Positions 14,951 to 20,833 of a stretch of 22,798 bases of DNA are shown here, piece after piece; within the stretch, counting starts at the first letter, position 1; each line of letters opens with the position of its first letter. The stretch lies in the NCBI GenBank assembly GCA_045587665.1, contig JAZNCT010000034.1, forward strand, positions 1 through 22,798, written 5' to 3'. The notes beneath the pieces are model-generated. The model was not told where the DNA came from. It saw nothing but the letters and a program-made list of their open reading frames with translations, and ran no database searches. This DNA is from SIG710 sp045587665 (GTDB taxonomy: Bacteria > Bacillota > Clostridia > Oscillospirales > CAG-272). A program made the translations under genes and the position numbers.

Positions 14951-16393
14951 ATGAATCGCAAAATGGTTTTTTATACAACGGGGCAGATGATTCTTGTTGA
15001 AGCATTTTTGCTTTTGCTGCCGGCAGCTGTTTCTCTGATATACAGGGAGAGCTGTGTTTATTCGTTTCTTATCGCCATAGGTATTGCTGCAGGGATTGGG
15101 CTGAGTCTTGTTGCTTTTTCAAAGCCTCAAGCTCATATTATTTATGCAAGAGAGGGTTTTCTTACCGTTGCCCTTGCCTGGACGTCGCTTTCTGCCATTG
15201 GTGCTCTGCCTTTTTATATAAGCGGAGAGATAGGCTCTTATATTGATGCTTTTTTTGAGACGGTAAGCGGATTTACCACAACGGGGGCTTCTATTCTCAC
15301 AAATGTTGAGGAGATGAGCCGGGGCTTGCTCTTTTGGCGAAGCTTTACCCATTGGGTTGGTGGAATGGGAGTGCTTGTTTTTGTTATGGCTGTTCTGCCC
15401 AACATTTCTGACAGATCTATTCACATTATGAGGGCGGAAATGCCGGGGCCTATCGTCGGAAAGCTTGTTCCGAGAGCAAAGGACACGGCAAAAATTCTTT
15501 ATCTTATTTATGTTGTAATGACGCTTTTGCAGGTAGCTTTTCTGCTTTTTGGCGGTATGGGATTGTTTGAAAGCTTTATTCATGCTTTTGGAACCGCAGG
15601 AACAGGCGGGTTTGGCATAAAGGCTGACAGCGTTGCCTCATACAGTCCATATATCCAGTGGGTCATAACTGTATTTATGCTTATTTTCGGCATAAATTTC
15701 AATCTCTATTATCTTGCACTTGCAAGAAAGGCAGGTTCTGCTCTCAGAAGCACAGAGCTTTGGGTGTATTTAGCTATCGTGTCAATTAGCACTGCGGCAA
15801 TAACGGTCAACCTAATGCCTTATATGAAGGGAGTGGGCGATTCTCTCAGAGCGGCGGCATTTCAGGTATCCTCCCTCATTACAACAACGGGATACTCAAC
15901 GGCAGATTTTAACCTTTGGCCGGGATTTTCCAAGGGAATACTACTCTTGCTGATGTTCATTGGCGGCTGTGCAGGCTCAACAGCAGGCGGTCTGAAGGTT
16001 TCGAGAGTGGTCATACTCTTCAAAATGATACGCAGTGAGATAAAGCGGATGATCCACCCGAGAAGCGTTCGTTCTGTACGTTTTGAAGATAAACAGCTTG
16101 AAGAAAACACACTTAACAGTGTGGGTATGTATTTTGCGATATATATGATCTGTCTTTTGTCGGTGTTTTTACTTCTCAGCATTGAGCCCTTTGATTTTGA
16201 AACGAATTTTTCTGCTGCAGTTTCCTGCTTTAACAATGTTGGTCCTGCATTTGGAGCGGCAGGTCCCATGTCAAGCTATGCGGCATATTCGCCCCTGTCA
16301 AAGCTGGCTTTGTCTTTTGCGATGCTTCTTGGCAGACTTGAGATCTTTCCGCTGATAATAGCACTATCGCCCTCCACGTGGTTAAAAAAATAA
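14951..16393 (+). CDS. trkH: Trk potassium uptake channel subunit TrkH
   Basis: Membrane K+ translocating subunit, 480 aa. The four pore-loop filter segments are visible: SGFTTTGASIL, GTAGTGGFGIK, LITTTGYSTADF and FNNVGPAFGAAG, each with the conserved glycine; about ten hydrophobic helices surround them. The HWVGGMGVLVF and GGCAGSTAGGLKVSR segments are typical of TrkH. Partner TrkA lies just upstream. The C-terminus LGRLEIFPLIIALSPSTW is the normal end. Closed by a stem-loop at 16397-16426. Confidence 0.96.
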   Translation: MNRKMVFYTTGQMILVEAFLLLLPAAVSLIYRESCVYSFLIAIGIAAGIGLSLVAFSKPQAHIIYAREGFLTVALAWTSLSAIGALPFYISGEIGSYIDAFFETVSGFTTTGASILTNVEEMSRGLLFWRSFTHWVGGMGVLVFVMAVLPNISDRSIHIMRAEMPGPIVGKLVPRAKDTAKILYLIYVVMTLLQVAFLLFGGMGLFESFIHAFGTAGTGGFGIKADSVASYSPYIQWVITVFMLIFGINFNLYYLALARKAGSALRSTELWVYLAIVSISTAAITVNLMPYMKGVGDSLRAAAFQVSSLITTTGYSTADFNLWPGFSKGILLLLMFIGGCAGSTAGGLKVSRVVILFKMIRSEIKRMIHPRSVRSVRFEDKQLEENTLNSVGMYFAIYMICLLSVFLLLSIEPFDFETNFSAAVSCFNNVGPAFGAAGPMSSYAAYSPLSKLALSFAMLLGRLEIFPLIIALSPSTWLKK

Positions 16394-16426
16394 GCCAAAG
16401 CCGGCCGCATTTCTGCGACCGGCTTT
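16383..16426. terminator. Stem-loop between trkH and the DUF2500 gene
   Basis: AAAGCCGG-C-CGC (16397-16408) pairs with GCG-A-CCGGCTTT (16415-16426), 6-nt loop. On the minus strand it is followed by a long T-tract (TTATTTTTTT), making a good terminator for the DUF2500 transcript; the + side tail is poorer. Confidence 0.8.
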
Positions 16427-16434
16427 AAAGCTGT

Positions 16435-16794
16435 TTAATATGTTCTTTCAAAAGAAAGATATCGTGTACCTTTGAAGGTGAGCCTTCCCATATCTCCTTC
16501 TGCAATCATGCCATATTCACTCCCGCTCACTCTAAGCTCCATTCTATCTCCGCTTTCAAATTCGAAGGTGACATAGTATGTAGAGGAGGTGTGGTGATGA
16601 CCGTTTGAATGGTGATGATGGCTTCGGTGAGAGCGCTTGGTGACCACTTTTGCGCTGACCGTGAGCTCTGGAGAGGCGTTATTTTTTCCCCATTCGGCAA
16701 TACCCCTTATCATCTGAATGATAAAGAATGCGAAGAAGAGGAAAAACATCAAAAAGAATATTACCTCAAATCCCCCAAATCCCATAAATCCCAT
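16435..16794 (-). CDS. DUF2500-domain membrane protein
   Basis: 119 aa. One N-terminal membrane helix (FFLMFFLFFAFFIIQMI, about residues 13-30), then a soluble beta domain ending in VSGSEYGMIAEGDMGRLTFKGTRYLSFER, the DUF2500 (PF10694) signature. A histidine/serine-rich linker (SHRSHHHHSNGHHHTSS, 55-71) stands out and could bind metal. Function unknown. GGAGTG precedes the ATG. It lies 65 nt after the flotillin gene on the same strand, separated by a UUCG hairpin, so it is probably in the same Mn-riboswitch-led transcript. Confidence 0.85.
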   Translation of the reverse strand: MGFMGFGGFEVIFFLMFFLFFAFFIIQMIRGIAEWGKNNASPELTVSAKVVTKRSHRSHHHHSNGHHHTSSTYYVTFEFESGDRMELRVSGSEYGMIAEGDMGRLTFKGTRYLSFERTY

Positions 16795-16832
16795 ATTTCA
16801 CTCCTGAATAAAATGTTAGATCTTTTTTAGTT

Positions 16833-16852
16833 GCCTGCCCCGAAGGGCAGGC
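16833..16852 (-). other. UUCG-capped intergenic hairpin between flotillin and DUF2500 genes
   Basis: In the minus-strand RNA, GCCTGCCC-TTCG-GGGCAGGC: an 8-bp stem closed by the extra-stable cUUCGg tetraloop. No T-tract follows on the minus strand, so it is more likely an mRNA 3'-end stabiliser or partial attenuator than a terminator. Confidence 0.65.
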
Positions 16853-16859
16853 TCTTTGT

Positions 16860-18323
16860 TTAAGCTTCGGTGTTTTCGATGCTTGTTTCTTCAGGTAAAA
16901 CAGATGGCTCACAGGGCGGATCCTGCCGGGCTGTGCTTATAGCGGTCCTGCCGCCAACTATGCCGGCAAGCAATGCCTGAAGATCTATGCCGGTTGACTC
17001 CTTCATGCCTTCGATTATCTGGCTTGTGCTGTTCATAACGTCCTTGATGACCTTGGTGGAATTTCCGTCGCCATACATAACGATCTTGTCGGTTTGAGCA
17101 AGAGGAGCGGCGGCATTTTTAACAACCTCGGGAAGGGCAGCAAGATACATTTCGATAATGGAAGCCTCACCCATTCTTTTTTGAGCCTCAGCCTTTTTTT
17201 CGATAGCCTCAGCCTCAGCAATACCCTTGGCTCTGATACCCTCAGCCTCCTGCTCCATGGCAAAGCGCAATGCCTCAGCCTCAGCCTTCTTTGCTTCGGC
17301 TTCTTTTATAGCTTCATATGCCTTTGCTTCAGCGTCTCTCTGACGGCGGATAAGGTCAGCCTCAGCTTCCTTTTCAGCCTGATATTTCATTGCATCTGCC
17401 GCTTTGCGAACCTCTGCGTCAAGCTTGCGCTCTTTTATAGCGATCTCTCTTTCGGCAATCTCAGTTTCCTTTTCTCTGCGGGCTATATCGGCATTTGCCT
17501 TTGTTATCTCGATAGTTTTACGCTGATTTTCCTGTTGAATGGAATATGCTGCGTCGGCCTCTGCCTTTTTTGTGTCAGCTCTAACCTGCATTTCTGCCTG
17601 CTGAACGGCAAGCTCGGCGTTTTGCTCTGCAATCTTTTTATCAGCCTGAACCTTTATTGCATTAGCCTCTTCTTCGGCATTGGCTGTTGCTATAGCTATA
17701 TCACGCTGAGCGTTTGCTTTTGCTATCTGTGCATTTTTTCTGATCTGCTCAACATTGTCAATACCCATGTTCTCGATAGTTCCGGCATTGTCTTTAAAGT
17801 TTTGAATATTGAAGTTTACAACCTCAATACCAAGCTTTTCCATATCGGGAACAACATTTTCGGTGATCTTTTTAGCAACGCCTTGACGGTCCTGAACCAT
17901 TTCCTTAAGACCTACCGAACCGACGATCTCACGCATATTACCTTCAAGCACCTGCGTAACAAGGCTTACAAGTTCAGCCTTTGTCATTCCGAGAAGGGCC
18001 TCTGCAGCGCGCTTAAGGTGCTCCGGATCGGATGACACCTTGATGTTTGCAACACCGTCAACCGAAACGTTAATAAATTCGTTTGTGGGGACAGCCTCAC
18101 TTGTTTTTACATCAACCTGCATGACCTTCAAAGAAAGCTTGTCAACTCGCTCAAAGAAGGGAACACGCCAGCCGGCTTTTCCTATAAGTATACGTTTTTT
18201 TCCAAGACCGGATATGATATAAGCAGTATCCGGCGGTGCTTTTAGATAACCGATAACAAAAATGAGAAGGGCAATGCCTGCAATGATGATAGCAATTGCT
18301 GCGGGAAGTGGTAATCCAAACAT
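16860..18323 (-). CDS. floT: Flotillin-like SPFH protein (FloT/YuaG type)
   Basis: Membrane scaffold of bacterial functional microdomains. 487 aa: an N-terminal membrane helix (IAIIIAGIALLIFVIGYL, about 10-27), an SPFH/PHB domain (about 30-190: GKAGWRVPFFERVDKLSL, LEGNMREIVGSV, LGIEVVNFNIQNF), then a long Ala/Glu/Lys coiled-coil (about 190-400) and a C-terminal tail with KIVMYGDGNS typical of flotillins. Near the usual ~500 aa. The NfeD partner (YuaF) that often precedes it is absent. GGAGG lies before the ATG. Upstream is a ~180-nt leader with a probable Mn2+ riboswitch and terminator, an unexpected control for this family. The C-terminal 25 residues are Pro/Glu-rich and poorly conserved. 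Confidence 0.93.
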   Translation of the reverse strand: MFGLPLPAAIAIIIAGIALLIFVIGYLKAPPDTAYIISGLGKKRILIGKAGWRVPFFERVDKLSLKVMQVDVKTSEAVPTNEFINVSVDGVANIKVSSDPEHLKRAAEALLGMTKAELVSLVTQVLEGNMREIVGSVGLKEMVQDRQGVAKKITENVVPDMEKLGIEVVNFNIQNFKDNAGTIENMGIDNVEQIRKNAQIAKANAQRDIAIATANAEEEANAIKVQADKKIAEQNAELAVQQAEMQVRADTKKAEADAAYSIQQENQRKTIEITKANADIARREKETEIAEREIAIKERKLDAEVRKAADAMKYQAEKEAEADLIRRQRDAEAKAYEAIKEAEAKKAEAEALRFAMEQEAEGIRAKGIAEAEAIEKKAEAQKRMGEASIIEMYLAALPEVVKNAAAPLAQTDKIVMYGDGNSTKVIKDVMNSTSQIIEGMKESTGIDLQALLAGIVGGRTAISTARQDPPCEPSVLPEETSIENTEA

Positions 18324-18378
18324 AATGATACCTCCAAAAAAATATTTGCTTTCTTTAGTAAAAGGTTGTCTTTTAGCT

Positions 18379-18415
18379 AAAAAAAGACTTTCACGGCTTT
18401 CGCCGTAAAAGTCTT
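18379..18415 (-). terminator. Leader terminator controlled by the riboswitch
   Basis: In the minus-strand RNA, AAGACTTTTACGGC (18415-18402) pairs with GCCGTGAAAGTCTT (18397-18384) with one mismatch, 4-nt loop GAAA, then a run of T. It lies upstream of the flotillin start, so transcription must pass it. Its 5' arm contains the 3' strand of aptamer helix P1. Confidence 0.9.
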
Positions 18416-18507
18416 GAAAATCATGATTTTATGACATCCGAATCCCGGGCGAAAGCCGTTCTGACGGGCATCGGAACATTCTCTCGAATGCTTCTACTCT
18501 CTTTTAC
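18405..18507 (-). promoter_or_regulatory. yybP-ykoY (Mn2+) riboswitch aptamer
   Basis: About 103 nt. P1 is GUAAAAG (18507-18501) with CUUUUAC (18411-18405). Then come the conserved GAGUAG loop, a hairpin GCAUUC-GAGA-GAAUGU with a GNRA-type loop, a second leg with CCGUCAGAACGG and CCGA/UCGG, the AUGUCAU segment, a small AAAAUC/GAUUUU hairpin and the closing CAAGAC. This order and these landmarks match the family (AAAGGGGAGUAG ... CGUCA ... GACAU ... CAAGACCUUU). P1 shares bases with the terminator's 5' arm, so metal binding should switch the gene on, as known for this class. Variation: GAGAGUAG instead of GGGGAGUAG. Confidence 0.75.
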
Positions 18508-18514
18508 TGATATA

Positions 18515-18543
18515 AGTATAACACAGCAATACCTGTCTGTCAA
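18515..18543 (-). promoter_or_regulatory. Promoter of the riboswitch-flotillin transcript
   Basis: Minus strand TTGACA (18543-18538), 17 nt, TATACT (18520-18515). The predicted start (about 18508) falls at the first base of riboswitch helix P1. Confidence 0.85.
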
Positions 18544-18614
18544 GGTATTTACAGAGAATTTTACATTGATTTTACAAAACTACCGACAAAAGAAATATAT
18601 TTGAAATAAATATC

Positions 18615-18643
18615 TTGCCAAATAGCGAATAATATGTTATAAT
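18615..18643 (+). promoter_or_regulatory. Promoter of prfB
   Basis: TTGCCA (18615-18620), 17 nt, perfect TATAAT (18638-18643), about 30 nt before the prfB ATG. It diverges from the flotillin promoter. The stretch 18324-18679 has no gene: it holds the riboswitch leader and these two promoters. Confidence 0.8.
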
Positions 18644-18679
18644 ATAGAATGTGTAAATTTGTCTGAAAGGATATATTAT

Positions 18680-19792
18680 ATGATAGTAGCACTTGAAAAT
18701 GCAAAAAGAGAACTGCTTGCTCTTGAGGATGAGGTAAAGGAACTTGGAAATTCGCTGAGCATTGACTCGGTTAGAGAGAATGTTGCAAGAATGGAAGAGA
18801 CTACACAGGATAGCGAGTTCTGGAACGATACAGAAAAATCCACCAAGGTGCTTCGCCAGATAAAAAACGGCAAAGATAAGATAGAGGCTTATGACAATTT
18901 GGTGTATCGTCTTGAGGATGCTATAGTGCTTGCCGATATGGGGATAGAAGAAAATGACGAGAGCTGCGTTGCCGATGTTGAGAGCGAGCTTGAATTTGTA
19001 AAAAAAGAATCCGAACGCCAGAGAATAGAAATATTGCTTTCCGGCCAATATGACAGAAACAATGCCATTGTGTCTTTCCACCCGGGCGCAGGCGGAACAG
19101 AGGCACAGGATTGGGCATCTATGCTATACAGAATGATAACCCGTTGGGCAGAGAAAAAGGGCTTTACAGTTAAGCTCCTTGACTGGCTTGACGGAGAAGA
19201 GGCGGGCCTTAAAAGTGCATCTGTCATGGTTGAGGGTGAAAACGCTTACGGATATCTGAAGAGCGAAAACGGTGTTCATCGCCTTGTTCGTGTTTCTCCC
19301 TATGACTCTGCAGGAAGAAGACACACTTCTTTTGCATCGGTTGAGGTACTGCCTGAATTTGACGATGCAAACGATGATATAGTCATTCGCCCTGAGGATA
19401 TTGAGGTGACTGCTCACCGTTCAAGCGGTGCAGGAGGTCAGCACATCAACAAGACCGATTCTGCTATCCGAATCGTTCATATTCCGACAGGAATAGTTGT
19501 TGGTTGTCAGACAGAGCGTTCTCAGCTCCAGAACAAGGAAACAGCCATGAAGATGCTGAAAAGCAAGCTTATGGAAATAAAGATCCGCGAAAATCTTGAA
19601 AGGATCGAGGATATTCAGGGTAATAAAACAAATATTGAATGGGGTGCACAGATACGCTCATATGTATTTATGCCATACACCCTTGCAAAGGACACAAGAA
19701 CAGGCTTTGAAAACGGAAATATTGACGCAGTTATGGACGGTGATATTGACGGCTTTATAAACGCTTATCTTAAGATGAACTCTGCGAATTAA
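18680..19792 (+). CDS. prfB: Peptide chain release factor 2 (no programmed frameshift)
   Basis: Class-I release factor reading UGA/UAA. 370 aa: N-terminal coiled helices, domain 2/4 with FHPGAGGTEAQDWASML, stop-recognition region GVHRLVRVSPYDSAGRRHTSF, and catalytic loop SSGAGGQHINKTDSA with GGQ at 252-254. RF2 rather than RF1 by the SPF-position motif and RRHTSF. That tripeptide is SPY here (206-208) instead of SPF. The +1 frameshift site (CUU UGA C after about 25 codons) common in prfB is absent; the frame is continuous from ATG at 18680, which has AAAGGA upstream. Convergent with hom; their shared terminator is split by the cassette at 19809-20812. Confidence 0.95.
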   Translation: MIVALENAKRELLALEDEVKELGNSLSIDSVRENVARMEETTQDSEFWNDTEKSTKVLRQIKNGKDKIEAYDNLVYRLEDAIVLADMGIEENDESCVADVESELEFVKKESERQRIEILLSGQYDRNNAIVSFHPGAGGTEAQDWASMLYRMITRWAEKKGFTVKLLDWLDGEEAGLKSASVMVEGENAYGYLKSENGVHRLVRVSPYDSAGRRHTSFASVEVLPEFDDANDDIVIRPEDIEVTAHRSSGAGGQHINKTDSAIRIVHIPTGIVVGCQTERSQLQNKETAMKMLKSKLMEIKIRENLERIEDIQGNKTNIEWGAQIRSYVFMPYTLAKDTRTGFENGNIDAVMDGDIDGFINAYLKMNSAN

Positions 19793-19808
19793 ATAGAAAA
19801 AGCTGAGC
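19792..19808. repeat. Left half of the split prfB/hom terminator
   Basis: AATAGAAAAAGCTGAGC, starting at the last base of the prfB stop. Its exact reverse complement is at 20817-20833, beginning at the hom stop. If the 1,004 bp between (with one ATAGGC copy) are removed, the arms form a 17-bp stem with loop ATAG and A/T-rich outer ends, a typical bidirectional terminator for two convergent genes. Confidence 0.75.
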
Positions 19809-19899
19809 ATAGGCTTTGTGTCCTTAGGGTCACAAAGCAACTTCACTTTTGCGTAAGCGAAAGCTACACATCTATTTGGCATTTGCTTCCACAAATCCG

Positions 19900-19962
19900 G
19901 TGCTTGTCAAGAAAAGAGGACGAAGAATTTTTATTTTCTTCGTCCTATTTTTGTCGGTAGGT
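19900..19962. repeat. 63-bp direct repeat, copy 1 (contains a terminator hairpin)
   Basis: Starts GTGCTTGTCAAGAAAAGAGG and ends GTCGGTAGGT. Inside, AGGACGAAGAA and TTCTTCGTCCT form an 11-bp stem with a T-rich loop, followed by ATTTTTG on the + strand, so it can terminate prfB readthrough; on the minus strand it follows the SLOG gene, whose stop overlaps its last base. It differs from copy 2 (20703-20765) at one position. Confidence 0.9.
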
Positions 19963-20429
19963 CAATTTTCCCAAAGATTAACAATCTTCTTATCTCTTTT
20001 CTTTTTTGCGTATTTATAGGCCTTATAAGCTCCACTGTCCTCTTTGCTATCTGCATAAAAGATTATAAGATCGCTTTGGTCTATCATTGCACAATTCCGA
20101 AAATAAATACTTCTATACCATCCCACAAAGGAAGGCATAAGATATATGATTTCGTCATAGTCATCACGATTGAAATAACGCACACTTTTATGCAAATATC
20201 GTTCCTGTGAAACACAGTATAGTCGCCTGATTTTAAGCTCTGGGTTTTCGTCTCTTATTTTTGTTACAATTTCGTGGCAAATATGGTCAAAAGTACCATA
20301 ACCCCCAAAATAAAAAGTATGGCATCCGAGTTCCACTGCTCTCATAATTTCGGCAGTAGTCATCGCATATAATCTGTCGGTTATATTAACGTCACGGTGT
20401 CCAAAAAACGAACAAATTTTTTCTTCCAT
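19962..20429 (-). CDS. SLOG-family (DprA/YpsA-like Rossmann) protein
   Basis: 155 aa from the ATG at 20429. N-terminal CSFFGHRDVNITDRL (residues 6-20) is the FxGHR phosphate-binding motif of this branch of the SLOG superfamily; then a conserved FYFGGYGTFDHICHEIV, and C-terminal MIDQSDLIIFYAD.. GAYKAYKYAKKK..IVNLWEN. Single-domain family members are widespread in Clostridia; the fold binds nucleotides or nucleotide signals, but the biological role is unknown. The ATG lies just after a leader terminator and has no ribosome binding site at normal distance (AAGGGG is about 20 nt away, inside the terminator loop), so start and translation control are uncertain. Carried by the terminator-loop cassette. 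Confidence 0.8.
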   Translation of the reverse strand: MEEKICSFFGHRDVNITDRLYAMTTAEIMRAVELGCHTFYFGGYGTFDHICHEIVTKIRDENPELKIRRLYCVSQERYLHKSVRYFNRDDYDEIIYLMPSFVGWYRSIYFRNCAMIDQSDLIIFYADSKEDSGAYKAYKYAKKKRDKKIVNLWEN

Positions 20430-20619
20430 ACAAAAAATAAGGTGCCACCCCTTGCGAGATGACACCGTAGAATACCTCTCGCGTAGTTGTCACACCATCT
20501 ATAACCTACTTTTCCAAGCCGATTATTGCGATACCGTATTTCTACCGAAATATAGTATGGTTTGGAAAAAGGGTATAGTATCCCCTTGTAGGTTATTTTC
20601 ATTATTAAGATGATGTGAC
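20430..20619 (-). promoter_or_regulatory. Structured attenuator leader of the SLOG gene
   Basis: About 190 nt of nested helices in minus-strand RNA. P1: GTCACATCATCT (20619-20608) with AGATGGTGTGAC (20500-20489). P2: ATAACCTAC (20596-20588) with GTAGGTTAT (20509-20501). P3: TTTTCCAA (20569-20562) with TTGGAAAA (20517-20510). P2 and P3 stack without a gap on the 3' side, and an inner hairpin has TATTTC-GGTA-GAAATA. After P1 comes a terminator, GGTGTCA (20466-20460) with TGGCACC (20447-20441) and a T-rich tail ending at the ATG. A competing helix, GCGAGA (20482-20477) with TCTCGC (20459-20454), crosses it. This is riboswitch-like architecture; I do not recognise the class. Confidence 0.65.
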
Positions 20620-20625
20620 ACACAT

Positions 20626-20654
20626 ATTATATCACATTCTTTTTTATTTTTCAA
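20626..20654 (-). promoter_or_regulatory. Promoter of the SLOG leader
   Basis: Minus strand TTGAAA (20654-20649), 17 nt, perfect TATAAT (20631-20626). The predicted start, about 20619, is the first base of leader helix P1. From here to the hom stop there is no gene: only A/T-rich DNA, repeat copy 2 and the right edge of the cassette. Confidence 0.82.
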
Positions 20655-20702
20655 TACAAAACAGAGATTTATTTATAGTGTTTTAATATGTTAAATTAAG
20701 TA

Positions 20703-20765
20703 GTGCTTGTCAAGAAAAGAGGACGAAGAATTTTTATTTTCTTCGTCCTCTTTTTGTCGGTAGGT
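20703..20765. repeat. 63-bp direct repeat, copy 2
   Basis: Same orientation as 19900-19962 with one change (C for A after TTCGTCCT). The two copies bracket 740 bp with the SLOG gene and its promoter, so recombination between them could delete the gene and leave one terminator copy. Confidence 0.9.
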
Positions 20766-20816
20766 AACGTATTCAATTGTATTTAGCAAAACTGTCCTTT
20801 AGAATGTGCACAATAG

Positions 20817-20833
20817 GCTCAGCTTTTTCTATT
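20817..20833. repeat. Right half of the split prfB/hom terminator
   Basis: GCTCAGCTTTTTCTATT, perfect inverse of 19792-19808, overlapping the hom stop codon. See the left half. Confidence 0.75.

Larger units (their letters stand above)
19809..20812. mobile_element. 1,004-bp SLOG cassette inserted in a terminator loop
   Basis: Bounded by the direct repeat ATAGGC (19809-19814 and 20813-20818), which behaves like a 6-bp target duplication in the loop of the prfB/hom terminator. Left end: hairpin GCTTTGTG-(T)CC-TTAG-GG-(T)CACAAAGC (19813-19838), then a second hairpin near 19845-19862. Then a 63-bp repeat, the SLOG gene and its structured leader (minus strand), the second 63-bp repeat, and about 47 bp to the right edge. 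No transposase is present, so it would have been moved by an enzyme encoded elsewhere, or the boundaries arose by another route. Terminal inverted repeats are weak (TTGTG only). Confidence 0.55.

Noticed and set aside
17094..18035. 313-codon open frame opposite the flotillin gene
   Set aside because: It is the antisense shadow of an Ala/Glu/Lys coiled-coil; Cys/Leu/Ser-rich composition, no family and no ribosome binding site.
18680..18790. Programmed +1 frameshift in prfB
   Set aside because: The frame is continuous; no CUU-UGA site and no internal Shine-Dalgarno at the expected place.
20430..20619. T-box leader for the SLOG gene (contains GGGGTGGCACC)
   Set aside because: The T-box core TGGNACCGCG is incomplete, no Stem I specifier/AG bulge pattern is seen, and the gene is not an aminoacylation or amino-acid gene.
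19900..20765. CRISPR-like repeats
   Set aside because: Only two 63-bp copies 740 bp apart, each a terminator, with a gene between them.
19809..20812. Group IIC intron or insertion sequence at a terminator
   Set aside because: Group IIC introns favour terminators, but there is no reverse transcriptase, no domain V-like element that I can find, and no transposase.
19792..20833. The 17-bp inverted pair as transposon terminal repeats
   Set aside because: Possible, but they overlap both stop codons and form an ideal terminator stem when joined; the split-terminator reading explains more.
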